From NCBI RefSeq assembly GCF_004114995.1, contig NZ_SDJP01000027.1, forward strand, positions 1-37,904: a DNA stretch of 37,904 bases, in the 5' to 3' direction. The notes under the pieces were generated by a model. The model saw only the letters and a list, made by a program, of their open reading frames with translations, did not search any database and had not been told where the DNA came from. Of this stretch, positions 6,597 through 14,121 are shown one piece after another. A program made the position numbers and the translations under genes. This stretch comes from Halorubrum amylolyticum (lineage in GTDB: Archaea > Halobacteriota > Halobacteria > Halobacteriales > Haloferacaceae). The stretch's first letter is position 1; each line of letters opens with the position of its first letter.

Positions 6597-7643
6597 ATGA
6601 GCGCGTACGAGCGGATCGCGGACCTGTCCGTGACGATCGAGTCGGTGGAGCGCCGCCGATACACGGAGAAGACGACCAGCGGGTTCGAGCGAACGACCAC
6701 CGAGTTCCGCCTCGCGGGCGACGGCGTTATCGGGCGAGGGGAGGACGTGACCTACGAGACCGAGGACCACGCCGCGCTCGTCGGGACCGACCCCATCGAC
6801 ATCGAGGGCGAGTGGACGATCGACGAGCTGTCGACACGTCTCGACGAGATCGACCTGTTCGCGCACAAGGCGCCCGCACAGGAGTACTTCCGCAACTACC
6901 GCCGGTGGGCGGTCGAGAGCGCCGCGCTCGATCTGGCGCTCCGGCAGCGCGAGGAGTCGCTCGGCGAGTATCTCGGTCGCGATCCCGAGCCGGTCCGGTT
7001 CGTCGTCTCGACGCGGCTGGGGGAGCCGCCAACCACGGACCGCGTCGAGGAGCTGCTCGCCCTCGACGACGAGTTGGAGTTCAAGCTCGACCCGACGCCC
7101 GACTGGCCGGAGGAGGCGTTCACGGCGCTCAGAGAGACCGACGCGGTGCGAATCCTCGACCTGAAGGGCTGGTACGAGGGCACCGACGTCGACGTCGAGG
7201 CCGATCCCGAGCTGTACCGCGACGTGTTCGCCGCGTTCCCGGCCGCGATCGTGGAGGACGCCGCGTTCACGCCACAGACGCGCCCGCTCGTCGAGCCGCA
7301 GGCCGACCGGCTCTCCTTCGACTACCCGATCGACGGCGTCGCGAGCCTCGACTCGCTCCCGGTCGAGCCGGGATGGTGTAACATCAAGCCCTCCCGGTTC
7401 GGCACCCTCGAATCGCTGTTCGAGACGATCGCGTACTGTCAGGACGAGGGGATCGAGCTGTACGGCGGCGGCCAGTTCGAGCTCGCTAGCGGTCGGACCG
7501 CGGTCCAGACGCTCGCGGCGCTGTTCTACCCCGACGGACCGAACGACGTGGCGCCCCGGCCGTTCAACGACCCCGAGGCGTCGTCGCCGTATCCGATGAG
7601 CCCGCTTCGGCCGGACCGCGACGCCGTCGGCTTCGAGTTCTAG
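6597..7643 (+). CDS. Enolase-superfamily protein with intact metal ligands
   Basis: 348 residues from ATG 6597. The C-terminal half shows the enolase/mandelate-racemase barrel signature: Lys163 (EFKLDP), metal ligands Asp188 (ILDLKGWY), Glu220 (AIVEDAAF) and Asp242 (LSFDYPIDG), and Lys264 (NIKPSRFG). This is the Lys / Asp-Glu-Asp / Lys layout of o-succinylbenzoate synthase, dipeptide epimerase and muconate cycloisomerase subgroups. A capping domain precedes it (residues 1-130; ERTTTEFRLAGDGVIGRGED). Haloarchaeal members are usually annotated only as enolase-like. The ligands suggest a real Mg-dependent enzyme that abstracts a proton next to a carboxylate. The substrate cannot be read from the neighbours (a membrane protein before; a convergent membrane protein after). 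Confidence 0.75.
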   Translation: MSAYERIADLSVTIESVERRRYTEKTTSGFERTTTEFRLAGDGVIGRGEDVTYETEDHAALVGTDPIDIEGEWTIDELSTRLDEIDLFAHKAPAQEYFRNYRRWAVESAALDLALRQREESLGEYLGRDPEPVRFVVSTRLGEPPTTDRVEELLALDDELEFKLDPTPDWPEEAFTALRETDAVRILDLKGWYEGTDVDVEADPELYRDVFAAFPAAIVEDAAFTPQTRPLVEPQADRLSFDYPIDGVASLDSLPVEPGWCNIKPSRFGTLESLFETIAYCQDEGIELYGGGQFELASGRTAVQTLAALFYPDGPNDVAPRPFNDPEASSPYPMSPLRPDRDAVGFEF

Positions 7644-7671
7644 GCGGACAAGAGGCGCCAGCTTCCGGCCG

Positions 7672-8016
7672 CTACCGCTCGCGCTCCGTGACTCGGTCCG
7701 ACGACCGCGACGCCTCGACGTCGCGGCCGGTCGCGGAGTCACGCTCGGTCCCGGAGCCGAACCGGGACGCCTCGTCCCCATCGCGCTCGCAGGCGTCGGT
7801 GATCCGTTGGGCTCCGTCGGCGAGCGCGTCGAGCGCGGCGACCAACCGGTAGCTGAGGTACAGACCGACCGGTAGCGCGACGCCGATCATAAGGCCGAGG
7901 AGGAGCTGTGCGACGATCACGAGCGAGTAGACGATCACGAGGAGCGAGACGACGGCCACCACCGTCCCGACCGGCGTTCGGAGGGCTTCGGAGGGAGAGA
8001 GCGGGTCGTGTGCCAT
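7672..8016 (-). CDS. Small haloarchaeal membrane protein
   Basis: 114 residues. The N-terminal half has two adjoining hydrophobic helices (GTVVAVVSLLVIVYSLVIVA; LLLGLMIGVALPVGLYLSYR) with a short linker. The C-terminal half is charged and low in complexity (RITDACERDGDEASRFGSGT, ending DRVTERER), probably cytoplasmic. Family not recognised. It lies 65 bp downstream of the aldehyde ferredoxin oxidoreductase gene on the same strand but has its own AT-rich promoter-like stretch at 8041-8052 (minus-strand TTTATTTTTAAC), 25-36 bp before its ATG. Confidence 0.65.
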   Translation of the reverse strand: MAHDPLSPSEALRTPVGTVVAVVSLLVIVYSLVIVAQLLLGLMIGVALPVGLYLSYRLVAALDALADGAQRITDACERDGDEASRFGSGTERDSATGRDVEASRSSDRVTERER

Positions 8017-8040
8017 ACGCGGCGCTACCGTCGCGGGCTA

Positions 8041-8052
8041 GTTAAAAATAAA
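8041..8052 (-). promoter_or_regulatory. TATA-like box before the small membrane protein
   Basis: TTTATTTTTAAC on the minus strand lies 25-36 bp before ATG 8016, the distance of a leaderless haloarchaeal promoter. It sits between the AOR stop and the next gene, so the membrane protein need not depend on AOR transcription. Confidence 0.45.
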
Positions 8053-8081
8053 CGCGAGCGGCGGGCGAGACGCGATCCACC

Positions 8082-10013
8082 TCAGTCGTCGGCGGGAGCC
8101 GCGGAGTCGCCGGCGGAGACGCCGGTTCCGGGCCCGATGTCGATCCCGAGTTCGTCGAGCTTCTCGTCGGGAACGACGCCGTCGACCCAGTCGCGGGTCT
8201 CGTAGTACTCGGCCTTCATCTCGTCGAGTTCGACCAGTTCGCCCTCGCTGGCGCCCGTGCCGGGGATGGCGTCCGGGTGCCCCTCGACGAAGCGGTTCGG
8301 CAGGGTGTCGTCCGCGCCGTCGAAGCCGACGAGATTGTTGTAGTAGCGTTCGAGGTTGTACACCCGTTCGCCGGCCTCGAACAGCTCGTCCTCTGAGAGG
8401 TCGCGGCCGGTCATCCCGTTGTACTGGAGCACGTACTCCTCGATCCCCTCCGCGAACGCGCTGAACTTGCAGATGTCGAAGGAATCCGACACCGCGTGCA
8501 GGTTCTGGAAGGTGGCGGTGAGCTCGCCTTTCCCCTCCCACTCGTACGGGTCGACCTTCTCCGGAATGCCGAGGATCTCGGCGGCCGGCGTGTAGCCGCG
8601 CAGGTGGCAGGCGCCGCGGTTGGAGGTCGCGTACGCGATCCCCATCCCCTTCATGCAGCGCGGGTCGTACGCCGCCATCGTCTGGCCCTTCACGGAGAGC
8701 TTGTTGCCGTGCGCGTCCTTCGCGTCGGCGACGCGCTCGGGGCCCTCCGCGAGGAGGTCACCGAGGTCCGAGGAGCGGTGACCGATCTCGTCGAGCAGAT
8801 CGATCATCGTCTCGGAGTCGCCCCAGTCGAGGTGGCCGACGCCGTCGAGTTTCCCCTCCTCGCTCATCTCCATCGCCATCGCCATCATGTTTCCGGAGTC
8901 GATGGTGTCGATGCCCAGATCGTTACACCGGTCGATCATCACGGCGACCTCGTCGCGGTCGGAGTGCCCGGAGTTCGGGCCGAGCGCCCACGCGGACTCG
9001 TACTCGTACGACTCCATGCGGACGTTCATCTCCTCGCCCTTGTGCGTGGCGTCGACCTCGACCTCCTTCTTACACGCCACCGGACAGGAGTGACACGTCG
9101 GCTCGTCGACGAGGATGTTCTCGCGGACGTTCTCGCCGGAGACGCGCTCGGCCTGTACGTCGACCCCGTCGGCCTCGCTGTACGCCTCCGTCGAGGTGTG
9201 TCTCGCGTTCTTCGTCGGGAGACCGTCCATCTCCTCCGTCGCGTTCATCAGGACGTTGGTGCCGTACATCGAGAGCCCGCCCTCGTTGGGCGCGGTCACG
9301 TCGGACTCCCGGATGACCTCCATCGCCTGCTGGTATCCCTCCTGGAACGTCTCGGGGGCGGCCGGCTTCGGCATGTTGGTGCCCGACTTCACGACGACGG
9401 CCTTCACGTTCTTCGAGCCCATCACGGCGCCCGTGCCGCCCCGGCCCGAGGCGCGGTCGTCCTCGTTGATGACGCAGCCGTAGCGTACCTCGTTCTCGCC
9501 GCCCTGTCCGATCGCCATCACGGAGACGTTTCGCCCGACCTTCCCGTCGACCTCCTCGCCGATGGCGTCGATCGCGTCGTGGACGCCCTGTCCCCAGAGG
9601 TGGGAGGCGTCGCGTACCTCGACCTCGCCGTCCTCGACGAACAGGTAGACTGGTTCGTCGCTCGCGCCGTCGAGCAGGATGCCGTCGAGCCCGGACCACT
9701 TGAGCCGCGCCCCCGACCAGCCGCCGTGGTGCGAGTCGGTGACCGTTCCCGTCAGCGGGGATTTGGTAACGAACGCGACCCGGCCGCTCATCACGGTCTG
9801 GGTCCCCGTGAGGGGACCGGTCATGATCGCGAGCCGGTTGTCCGGCCCCAGCGGGTCGACATCTGGGCCGGCGTCGAAGACGTACTTGACGCCGAGCCCG
9901 CGCGCGCCGATGAACTTCTCCGCGTCCTCCCCGTCGATCCCCCGGTAGTCGACCGCTCCGTCCCCGAGATCGACCTGTGCAACTCGGTCTCTGTAGCCGC
10001 CCATTTCAGTCAT
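8082..10013 (-). CDS. aor: Aldehyde:ferredoxin oxidoreductase (tungsten enzyme family)
   Basis: About 643 residues. It has the AOR N-terminal domain (KFIGARGLGVKYVFDAGP, then GPLTGTQTVMSGRVAFVTKS, DRASGRGGTGAVMGSKNVKA), the [4Fe-4S] ligands CHSCPVAC (Cys 307, 310, 314 from this start) with the distant fourth Cys in DSFDICKF (about 515), and the cofactor-loop signature AYDPRCMKGMGIAYATSNRG followed by ACHLRGY. The family uses a W- or Mo-bispterin cofactor to oxidise aldehydes with ferredoxin as acceptor; the substrate here is unknown. Start: a TATA-like TCTATAATGA at 10025-10034 contains the furthest upstream ATG (10028), so 10013 (MTEMGGYRDR) or 10004 (MGGYRDR, the likely leaderless start) is preferred. 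No clustered MoaD/ThiS-type partner or cofactor gene is adjacent. Confidence 0.9.
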   Translation of the reverse strand: MTEMGGYRDRVAQVDLGDGAVDYRGIDGEDAEKFIGARGLGVKYVFDAGPDVDPLGPDNRLAIMTGPLTGTQTVMSGRVAFVTKSPLTGTVTDSHHGGWSGARLKWSGLDGILLDGASDEPVYLFVEDGEVEVRDASHLWGQGVHDAIDAIGEEVDGKVGRNVSVMAIGQGGENEVRYGCVINEDDRASGRGGTGAVMGSKNVKAVVVKSGTNMPKPAAPETFQEGYQQAMEVIRESDVTAPNEGGLSMYGTNVLMNATEEMDGLPTKNARHTSTEAYSEADGVDVQAERVSGENVRENILVDEPTCHSCPVACKKEVEVDATHKGEEMNVRMESYEYESAWALGPNSGHSDRDEVAVMIDRCNDLGIDTIDSGNMMAMAMEMSEEGKLDGVGHLDWGDSETMIDLLDEIGHRSSDLGDLLAEGPERVADAKDAHGNKLSVKGQTMAAYDPRCMKGMGIAYATSNRGACHLRGYTPAAEILGIPEKVDPYEWEGKGELTATFQNLHAVSDSFDICKFSAFAEGIEEYVLQYNGMTGRDLSEDELFEAGERVYNLERYYNNLVGFDGADDTLPNRFVEGHPDAIPGTGASEGELVELDEMKAEYYETRDWVDGVVPDEKLDELGIDIGPGTGVSAGDSAAPADD

Positions 10014-10024
10014 GTAATGCTCGT

Positions 10025-10034
10025 TCATTATAGA
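10025..10034 (-). promoter_or_regulatory. TATA-like box of the AOR gene
   Basis: Minus-strand TCTATAATGA lies 12-21 bp before ATG 10013 and 21-30 bp before ATG 10004. The spacing fits a leaderless transcript starting at or near the second of these. It also argues against the ATG at 10028, which lies inside the box. Confidence 0.45.
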
Positions 10035-10265
10035 TGGACCGTAGCGGGTTAGTTGTTCACCTCCGGACGCAATGAGTATCGGTTACGCCGACGCCCCGGA
10101 AGTCGCCGTCGAAGTATATAAGCGAGCGGAGCGAGACGAGGGCGAAAATCGCCGACAGAGCGGGATTCGAGACGCGTTCACACGCCCTGACCGGCGGTCG
10201 TACTGCCGACCGGTTTCGGCGCGGGCGAGTCCGCCGGGCGATAGCACCTGCTCCGTGACCGGCCC

Positions 10266-10772
10266 GTGACCGCTAACTTCGCGGGCCGTGAACGGGAGCA
10301 CGTGATCGGGATCGACCGCGAACGCGACGGCGACGACCAGGCCGACCGGGGAGCGCGAATCGGTCAGTGGGTCGGCACCGTCGGATTCGCGTCGCTGCTC
10401 CTCGGCGCCTCGCTGATTCCGGTGTCGTGGATCGCGCCCGCTGACGGTTCGGGTAGCGGGAGCGCCGGAACCGTCGGCGCGCTCCCCCTCGATATCGGTT
10501 TCACCGATCCCTTCCACCTCGTCGGCTACGCGGTCTTGGCGCTCCTCGCGAGCCGCGCGATCGGTCGGGGTCGGCGCGGGCTTCTCCTCGCTGCCGGGGC
10601 GGCGGTCGCGTTCGGGTTCGGGATCGAACTCCTGCAGGCCCCGATCCCGTGGCGGTCGTTCGGGTGGGACGACGCCGCCGTCAACGCTGTCGGGGCGGCG
10701 GTCGGTCTGGGCTCTGTCGTCGTGGTCGCCACGGTCGACGCGAGAACCATGGCCCGCGAGCGCCCGCGATGA
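10266..10772 (+). CDS. VanZ-like membrane protein
   Basis: 168 residues from GTG 10266. Four hydrophobic segments: WVGTVGFASLLLGASLIPVS, then DPFHLVGYAVLALLASRAIG, RGLLLAAGAAVAFGFGIELL and VNAVGAAVGLGSVVVVATVD. The family hallmarks are DPFHLVGYAVLA (the conserved K/H-x-x-H-x-x-x-Y-like turn) and FGIELLQAPIPWRSFGWDDA followed by VNAVGAA. VanZ-like proteins are small membrane proteins of unclear biochemical function; in Gram-positives VanZ gives low-level teicoplanin resistance. The N-terminal roughly 30 residues are charged and unusual for the family, so the true start may be further downstream. It ends 37 bp before raSEA. Confidence 0.75.
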   Translation: MTANFAGREREHVIGIDRERDGDDQADRGARIGQWVGTVGFASLLLGASLIPVSWIAPADGSGSGSAGTVGALPLDIGFTDPFHLVGYAVLALLASRAIGRGRRGLLLAAGAAVAFGFGIELLQAPIPWRSFGWDDAAVNAVGAAVGLGSVVVVATVDARTMARERPR

Positions 10773-10809
10773 CGACACGGCTTTACGCGCTCGCCCGCTT
10801 CCACCGGTA

Positions 10810-11904
10810 ATGAGCAAGCCGAGCCCCGACGCGTACGAGCAGGGGCGCGGGATGGACGCGCACAACGCCGTGATGCGCGACATCCGCGCCGAGCGCTCGG
10901 AGACGTACGACCCGACGGAGCCCACCCGCGTGTGGATCGACGAGGACAACACGCCCGACGGGGTCGTGAACTCCCTCACGATCATCCTCAACACCGGCGG
11001 CTGCCGGTGGGCCCGCGCCGGCGGCTGCACCATGTGCGGCTACGTCGCGGAGTCGGTCGAGGGCGGCAGCGTGAGCCACGAGGCCCTCATGAACCAGATC
11101 GAGGTGTGTCTCGACCACGAGCGCGAGGAGGCCGACGCCCCCGCCGAGCTGATCAAGATCTACACCTCCGGCTCGTTCCTCGACGAGCGCGAGGTCCCCG
11201 CGGAGACCCGGCGGGCCATCGCCGAGACGTTCGCGGACCGGGACCGGATCGTCGTCGAGTCGCTGCCGGACTTCGTGAGTCAGGAGAAGATCGGCGACTT
11301 CGCGGACCACGACATCGCGACCGACGTGGCGGTCGGGTTGGAGACCGCGACCGACCGCGTCCGTCACGACTGCGTGAACAAGTACTTCGACTTCGCCGAC
11401 TTCGAGGACGCCTGCGCGGAGGCGGCCGCGGCCGACGAAACGTTCGACGCCGACGTGGGGATCAAGGCGTACCTCCTGATGAAGCCGCCCTTCCTCGCGG
11501 AACCGGAGGCCGCCGCCGACATGATCGACTCGATCCGGCGCTGCGCCGACGTGGACGGCTGTCACACCGTTTCGATGAACCCGACCAACGTCCAGCGGTA
11601 CACGATGGTCGACGAGCTGTTCTTCGAGGGGGGGTACCGTCCGCCGTGGCTCTGGTCGGTCGCGCACGTCCTCGAAGCGACCGCCGACGTCGACGCCATC
11701 GTCGTCTCCGACCCGGTCGGGCACGGTTCCGATCGCGGCGCGCACAACTGCGGCGAGTGCGACGACCGCGTCCAGACCGCGATCAAGGACTTCGACAAGC
11801 GGCAGGACCCAAGCGTCTTCGAGCAGGTGTCCTGCGAGTGCGAGGCGACGTGGGAGCTCGTGATGGAAGAGGAGACGAGCTACAACATGCCGCTCGCGCG
11901 GTAG
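10810..11904 (+). CDS. raSEA: RaSEA, radical SAM enzyme of archaeosine synthesis
   Basis: 364 residues. A radical SAM cluster in the unusual spacing CX7CX2C (GCRWARAGGCTMCGY; Cys65, 73, 76) typical of the archaeosine radical SAM family. Further blocks are IYTSGSFLDEREVPAE, VESLPDFVSQEKIG, VGLETATDRVRHDCVNKYF and MNPTNVQRYTMVDELF, and the C-terminal Cys-containing segments HNCGECDD and VSCECEATWELV may bind another metal. The family forms archaeosine at tRNA position 15 by acting on the lysine adduct of preQ0-tRNA made by ArcS. ArcS is not in this window. A 21-nt pyrimidine repeat follows the stop. Confidence 0.9.
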   Translation: MSKPSPDAYEQGRGMDAHNAVMRDIRAERSETYDPTEPTRVWIDEDNTPDGVVNSLTIILNTGGCRWARAGGCTMCGYVAESVEGGSVSHEALMNQIEVCLDHEREEADAPAELIKIYTSGSFLDEREVPAETRRAIAETFADRDRIVVESLPDFVSQEKIGDFADHDIATDVAVGLETATDRVRHDCVNKYFDFADFEDACAEAAAADETFDADVGIKAYLLMKPPFLAEPEAAADMIDSIRRCADVDGCHTVSMNPTNVQRYTMVDELFFEGGYRPPWLWSVAHVLEATADVDAIVVSDPVGHGSDRGAHNCGECDDRVQTAIKDFDKRQDPSVFEQVSCECEATWELVMEEETSYNMPLAR

Positions 11905-11909
11905 CTCCG

Positions 11910-11975
11910 TCTTCCGCCTTCTGTCCTCCGTCCTCCGCCTTCTGCCTCCTGTCCTCCGCCTTCTGCCTCCTGTCC
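11910..11975. repeat. Polypyrimidine tract with a 21-nt tandem repeat
   Basis: Beginning seven bases after the RaSEA stop, 66 bases are nearly all C and T with a few G and no A. A 21-nt unit (TCCTCCGCCTTCTG plus CCTCCTG) occurs twice perfectly, at 11931-11951 and 11952-11972. A degenerate copy precedes it from 11910 (TCTTCCGCCTTCTG). It could be a replication-slippage product, a transcription-termination region, or a tract able to form a triplex. It has no coding signal. Confidence 0.7.
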
Positions 11976-12111
11976 GAAAGCGACGCGATCGTGGGCGATA
12001 GCGATCATATCTCTCGGCGTTTCCGAAACGTCCGATCTATTTTGTACGAACTTTCAAACGATATACGCATTGTAGGCCGGATTATACCGAACGATCAGGT
12101 CGAAAAAGACC

Positions 12112-12119
12112 CTTATACC
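12112..12119 (+). promoter_or_regulatory. TATA-like box of the zinc-finger microprotein
   Basis: CTTATACC lies 21-28 bp before ATG 12140. A GAGGTG Shine-Dalgarno sequence (12130-12135) also precedes the start, so both a short leader and leaderless translation are possible. Confidence 0.45.
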
Positions 12120-12139
12120 TCCGGATACTGAGGTGAACC

Positions 12140-12340
12140 ATGAACGCAGACGCCAGCGGTCCCCGGTCCTCCCGCGGGAAGTCGGTCCTGTTCTGTGCCG
12201 AGTGCAGCTTCGAGAACCCCGTCTCCGAGGGGTGGCTCGTCGTCAGCGACGGCGACGAACGCACCATCGTTTGCCCGGAGTGCGGTCACGTCGCCGACCA
12301 CCGGACGGAGCGGTCGGCCCCGGCGCCGCGGGCGGACTGA
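12140..12340 (+). CDS. Zinc-ribbon microprotein
   Basis: 66 residues with two CxxC knuckles: VLFCAECSFENPV (Cys19, Cys22) and IVCPECGHVADH, giving a C4 zinc ribbon of about 35 residues with unstructured ends (PRSSRGK at the N-terminus, APAPRAD at the C-terminus). Many such short one-domain zinc-finger proteins exist in haloarchaea, often with regulatory roles, and few are characterised. It has its own promoter and Shine-Dalgarno sequence and is convergent with the cyclo-ligase-like gene, 27 bp apart. Confidence 0.75.
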   Translation: MNADASGPRSSRGKSVLFCAECSFENPVSEGWLVVSDGDERTIVCPECGHVADHRTERSAPAPRAD

Positions 12341-12367
12341 GCCGTCGCGATCGAGAGCCGTTGCGCC

Positions 12368-13207
12368 TCACTCCCTCCTCTGCGCGCGCTCTGACAACAC
12401 CGGAATCGTGTTGAGTGTCTCGTCGTCGAGCACGTCCCAGTCGATCCCCTCCGGGCGCGGATAGGGCGTGTCGGTTCCAATCGTTCGCTCGGGAGTCACC
12501 ACTAGGTCGAGCGGCACGTCGTGCGCGTCGGGCGCCGGAAGCTCGGCGGTGTCCGCGATCGGCGATTGGGGACCGTCGAGGACCGACAGCTCGTGGACCG
12601 TGGTCGCCACGGCGGTCGCGTCGTCGTCGGGCTTCGCCCGACTGTCACCGGGCGAAGCCCGGTTGCCCGAGGGACTCTGTCCCTCGCTGCCAGAGGCGCT
12701 TTGCGCCTCTCTGTCGACGGCGCCGAGCTCGCTGAGCACGCCCCACTCCAAGTCGCTGTACCCCTCACCCTTCCCGATCCGGGCGCCGTCGGTCGTGACG
12801 CCCACCGAACCGGCGATCACGAGGTCGATGTGCGGCACGTCCTCCGGCGGGACCGGGGTGCCGTGCGTCGAGATGCCCGAAACGGTGGTGGCGTCGTCTA
12901 TCTCCCCCGGAGCGATGTCGGCCGGGTCGAGCCGGAGAAACGGATCGCCGTCGCGGAGCCGCGGCTGGGCGACGTACACCGTCTTTCCGGCGCGGAGCGC
13001 GGCGCGCCGCACGGGGAGCTGCGGCGCGTCTGGGTTGCACTTCAGCGTCGTCGCCGTCGCCCACGTCTCGGTGTCGGTTAGGCGGTCGCACGCGGCGTCG
13101 GCGCCCGCGAAATTCGGGATCCGGTCGTGCGGCGGGAACGGGAACCGGGCTTCGCCGCGCTCCTCGACGGCGTCCCAGACGGTCTCGCGGACGGCCTGTT
13201 TGTCCAT
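12368..13207 (-). CDS. 5-formyltetrahydrofolate cyclo-ligase-family protein with inserted hairpin array
   Basis: 279 residues. N-terminal blocks of the family: VRETVWDAVEERGEARFPFP, DRIPNFAGADAACDRL, TLKCNPDAPQLPVRRAALRA and GKTVYVAQPRL. The nucleotide/substrate loop is VTTDGARIGKGEGYSDLEWG, matching the GxGxGYxDxE signature. The family converts 5-formyl-THF to 5,10-methenyl-THF with ATP, although archaeal members may act on other formyl compounds. Between the loop and the C-terminal strand region (VATTVHELSVLD), residues about 166-194 are a low-complexity insert (EAQSAS, EGQSPS, NRASPG, SRAKPD) encoded by four DNA hairpins (12626-12710). The insert keeps the frame and may be a surface loop. 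The C-terminus has DLVVTPERTIGT and RPEGIDWDVL. Confidence 0.82.
   Translation of the reverse strand: MDKQAVRETVWDAVEERGEARFPFPPHDRIPNFAGADAACDRLTDTETWATATTLKCNPDAPQLPVRRAALRAGKTVYVAQPRLRDGDPFLRLDPADIAPGEIDDATTVSGISTHGTPVPPEDVPHIDLVIAGSVGVTTDGARIGKGEGYSDLEWGVLSELGAVDREAQSASGSEGQSPSGNRASPGDSRAKPDDDATAVATTVHELSVLDGPQSPIADTAELPAPDAHDVPLDLVVTPERTIGTDTPYPRPEGIDWDVLDDETLNTIPVLSERAQRRE
12626..12710. repeat. Array of four perfect hairpins with three-base loops
   Basis: Four perfect palindromic units lie side by side inside a coding sequence: GTCGGGC-TTC-GCCCGAC (12626-12642), ACCGGGC-GAA-GCCCGGT (12647-12663), CGAGGGAC-TCT-GTCCCTCG (12668-12686) and AGAGGCGC-TTT-GCGCCTCT (12692-12710). Stems are 7-8 bp, loops exactly three bases, gaps 4-5 bases, and centres lie 21-24 nt apart. 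The four share structure but mostly not sequence. At protein level they give a seven- to eight-residue periodicity. Confidence 0.9.
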
Positions 13208-13317
13208 GGTCGGACGACGCAGCGCGGCGACAAGTACTCCACGAAGCCGATGTCGTCCCAGTTTCGGCTCCCGCTCATCCCGCTCCAGTCACCCGATCGA
13301 ATCGATTTACCGATGTG

Positions 13318-13325
13318 TTTATATA
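13318..13325 (+). promoter_or_regulatory. TATA box of the DUF4013 gene
   Basis: TTTATATA, 23-30 bp before ATG 13348: a near-consensus haloarchaeal TATA box at the spacing for a leaderless transcript. This supports the 13348 start over an upstream in-frame start at 13315, which lies before the box. Confidence 0.6.
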
Positions 13326-13347
13326 TCAGATGTGTGTGAATTCATCC

Positions 13348-14058
13348 ATGCTCGAAGACGGACTTTCATACCCGGTTCGCGACGACTGGATCGGACGAAT
13401 TATCATCGGGGGCGTGCTGGGCTTCCTCTCGATATTCCTCCTCCCGGCGTTCGTCATCGTCGGGTACCTCGTCCGCGTGCTCGAACAGACCATCGGCGGC
13501 GAGGACGTGCCGCCGGAGTTCACCGAGTGGGGCGACCTCCTGATGAAAGGCGTCGTCGGGACGATCATCACGATCGCGTACACGGTGATCCCGGTCGTCG
13601 TGTACGGGGTCGTCGTCGCGATCGTGGGCGGGACGAGCGGCGCGATCGGCGGCGACGCCGGCGCGCTCATCGGAGTCGTCGGCGTGCTGCTCGCGCTGGC
13701 GTTCATCCCCGTGCTGTTCCTCGTCTACTACGCCGTGCCCGCCGCGCTGTCGGCGTACGCGGCCCGCGGTGAGATCGGGGCCGCGTTCGACCTCGACCTG
13801 CTGAAGCCGGCGCTGTTCAGCACCGAGTACCTCGTCGCCGTGCTGATGCCCATCGTCGTGGCGGTGATCACGTGGATCGTCGCGGCGGTACTCGCGGTGA
13901 CGGTCGTCGGCCTCCTGCTCGTCCCCTTCGTCCAGTTCTACGGACAGGTCGCGGTGTTCCGGATGTTCGGCTCCGCGTTCGCGAGCGTGAACGACCGGAT
14001 CGAGACGGAGTCGGCCGGCGGCGACGTGGGGACGGTCGGCGACGACGTGGCGTACTGA
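13348..14058 (+). CDS. DUF4013 integral membrane protein
   Basis: 236 residues from ATG 13348 (MLEDGLSYPVRDDWIGRIII). Multiple hydrophobic helices: IIIGGVLGFLSIFLLPAFVI, VVGTIITIAYTVIPVVVYGV, GALIGVVGVLLALAFIPVLF, YLVAVLMPIVVAVITWIVAA and VLAVTVVGLLLVPFVQFYGQ. The block GYLVRVLEQTIGGEDVPPEF followed by TEWGDLLMKG is the hallmark of DUF4013, a family of archaeal and bacterial membrane proteins of unknown function. The C-terminal FGSAFASVNDR and acidic tail are likely cytoplasmic. It stands alone, followed by engB with its own promoter. Confidence 0.85.
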   Translation: MLEDGLSYPVRDDWIGRIIIGGVLGFLSIFLLPAFVIVGYLVRVLEQTIGGEDVPPEFTEWGDLLMKGVVGTIITIAYTVIPVVVYGVVVAIVGGTSGAIGGDAGALIGVVGVLLALAFIPVLFLVYYAVPAALSAYAARGEIGAAFDLDLLKPALFSTEYLVAVLMPIVVAVITWIVAAVLAVTVVGLLLVPFVQFYGQVAVFRMFGSAFASVNDRIETESAGGDVGTVGDDVAY

Positions 14059-14090
14059 AGTCGTCCCATCGACGCGTCCCGCGACGCGCC

Positions 14091-14097
14091 TTTTAAA
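14091..14097 (+). promoter_or_regulatory. TATA-like box of engB
   Basis: TTTTAAA, 25-31 bp before ATG 14122; consistent with a leaderless engB mRNA independent of the DUF4013 gene. Confidence 0.45.
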
Positions 14098-14121
14098 CCG
14101 CTCAATCGCCCACGTACAGGT

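Noticed and set aside
6369..7781. Long minus-strand frame opposite the enolase-like gene
   Set aside because: Antisense artefact of codon bias; composition is basic and low in complexity, unlike haloarchaeal proteins.
8496..10052. Long open frame on the plus strand opposite the aldehyde ferredoxin oxidoreductase gene
   Set aside because: Arg/His/Val-rich antisense shadow of a GC-rich gene; no family motif, and the minus-strand frame is clearly AOR.
10112..10153. Hairpin GGCGA-AAA-TCGCC and GCGAGCGGAGCGAG sequence as a member of the three-base-loop family
   Set aside because: The stem is only 5 bp and it stands alone; too weak to count with the arrays at 12.6 and 18.2 kb.
11910..11975. Possible CRISPR repeats
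   Set aside because: Tandem units lie head to tail without spacers and are pure pyrimidine; not CRISPR. No other CRISPR-like array seen in the window.
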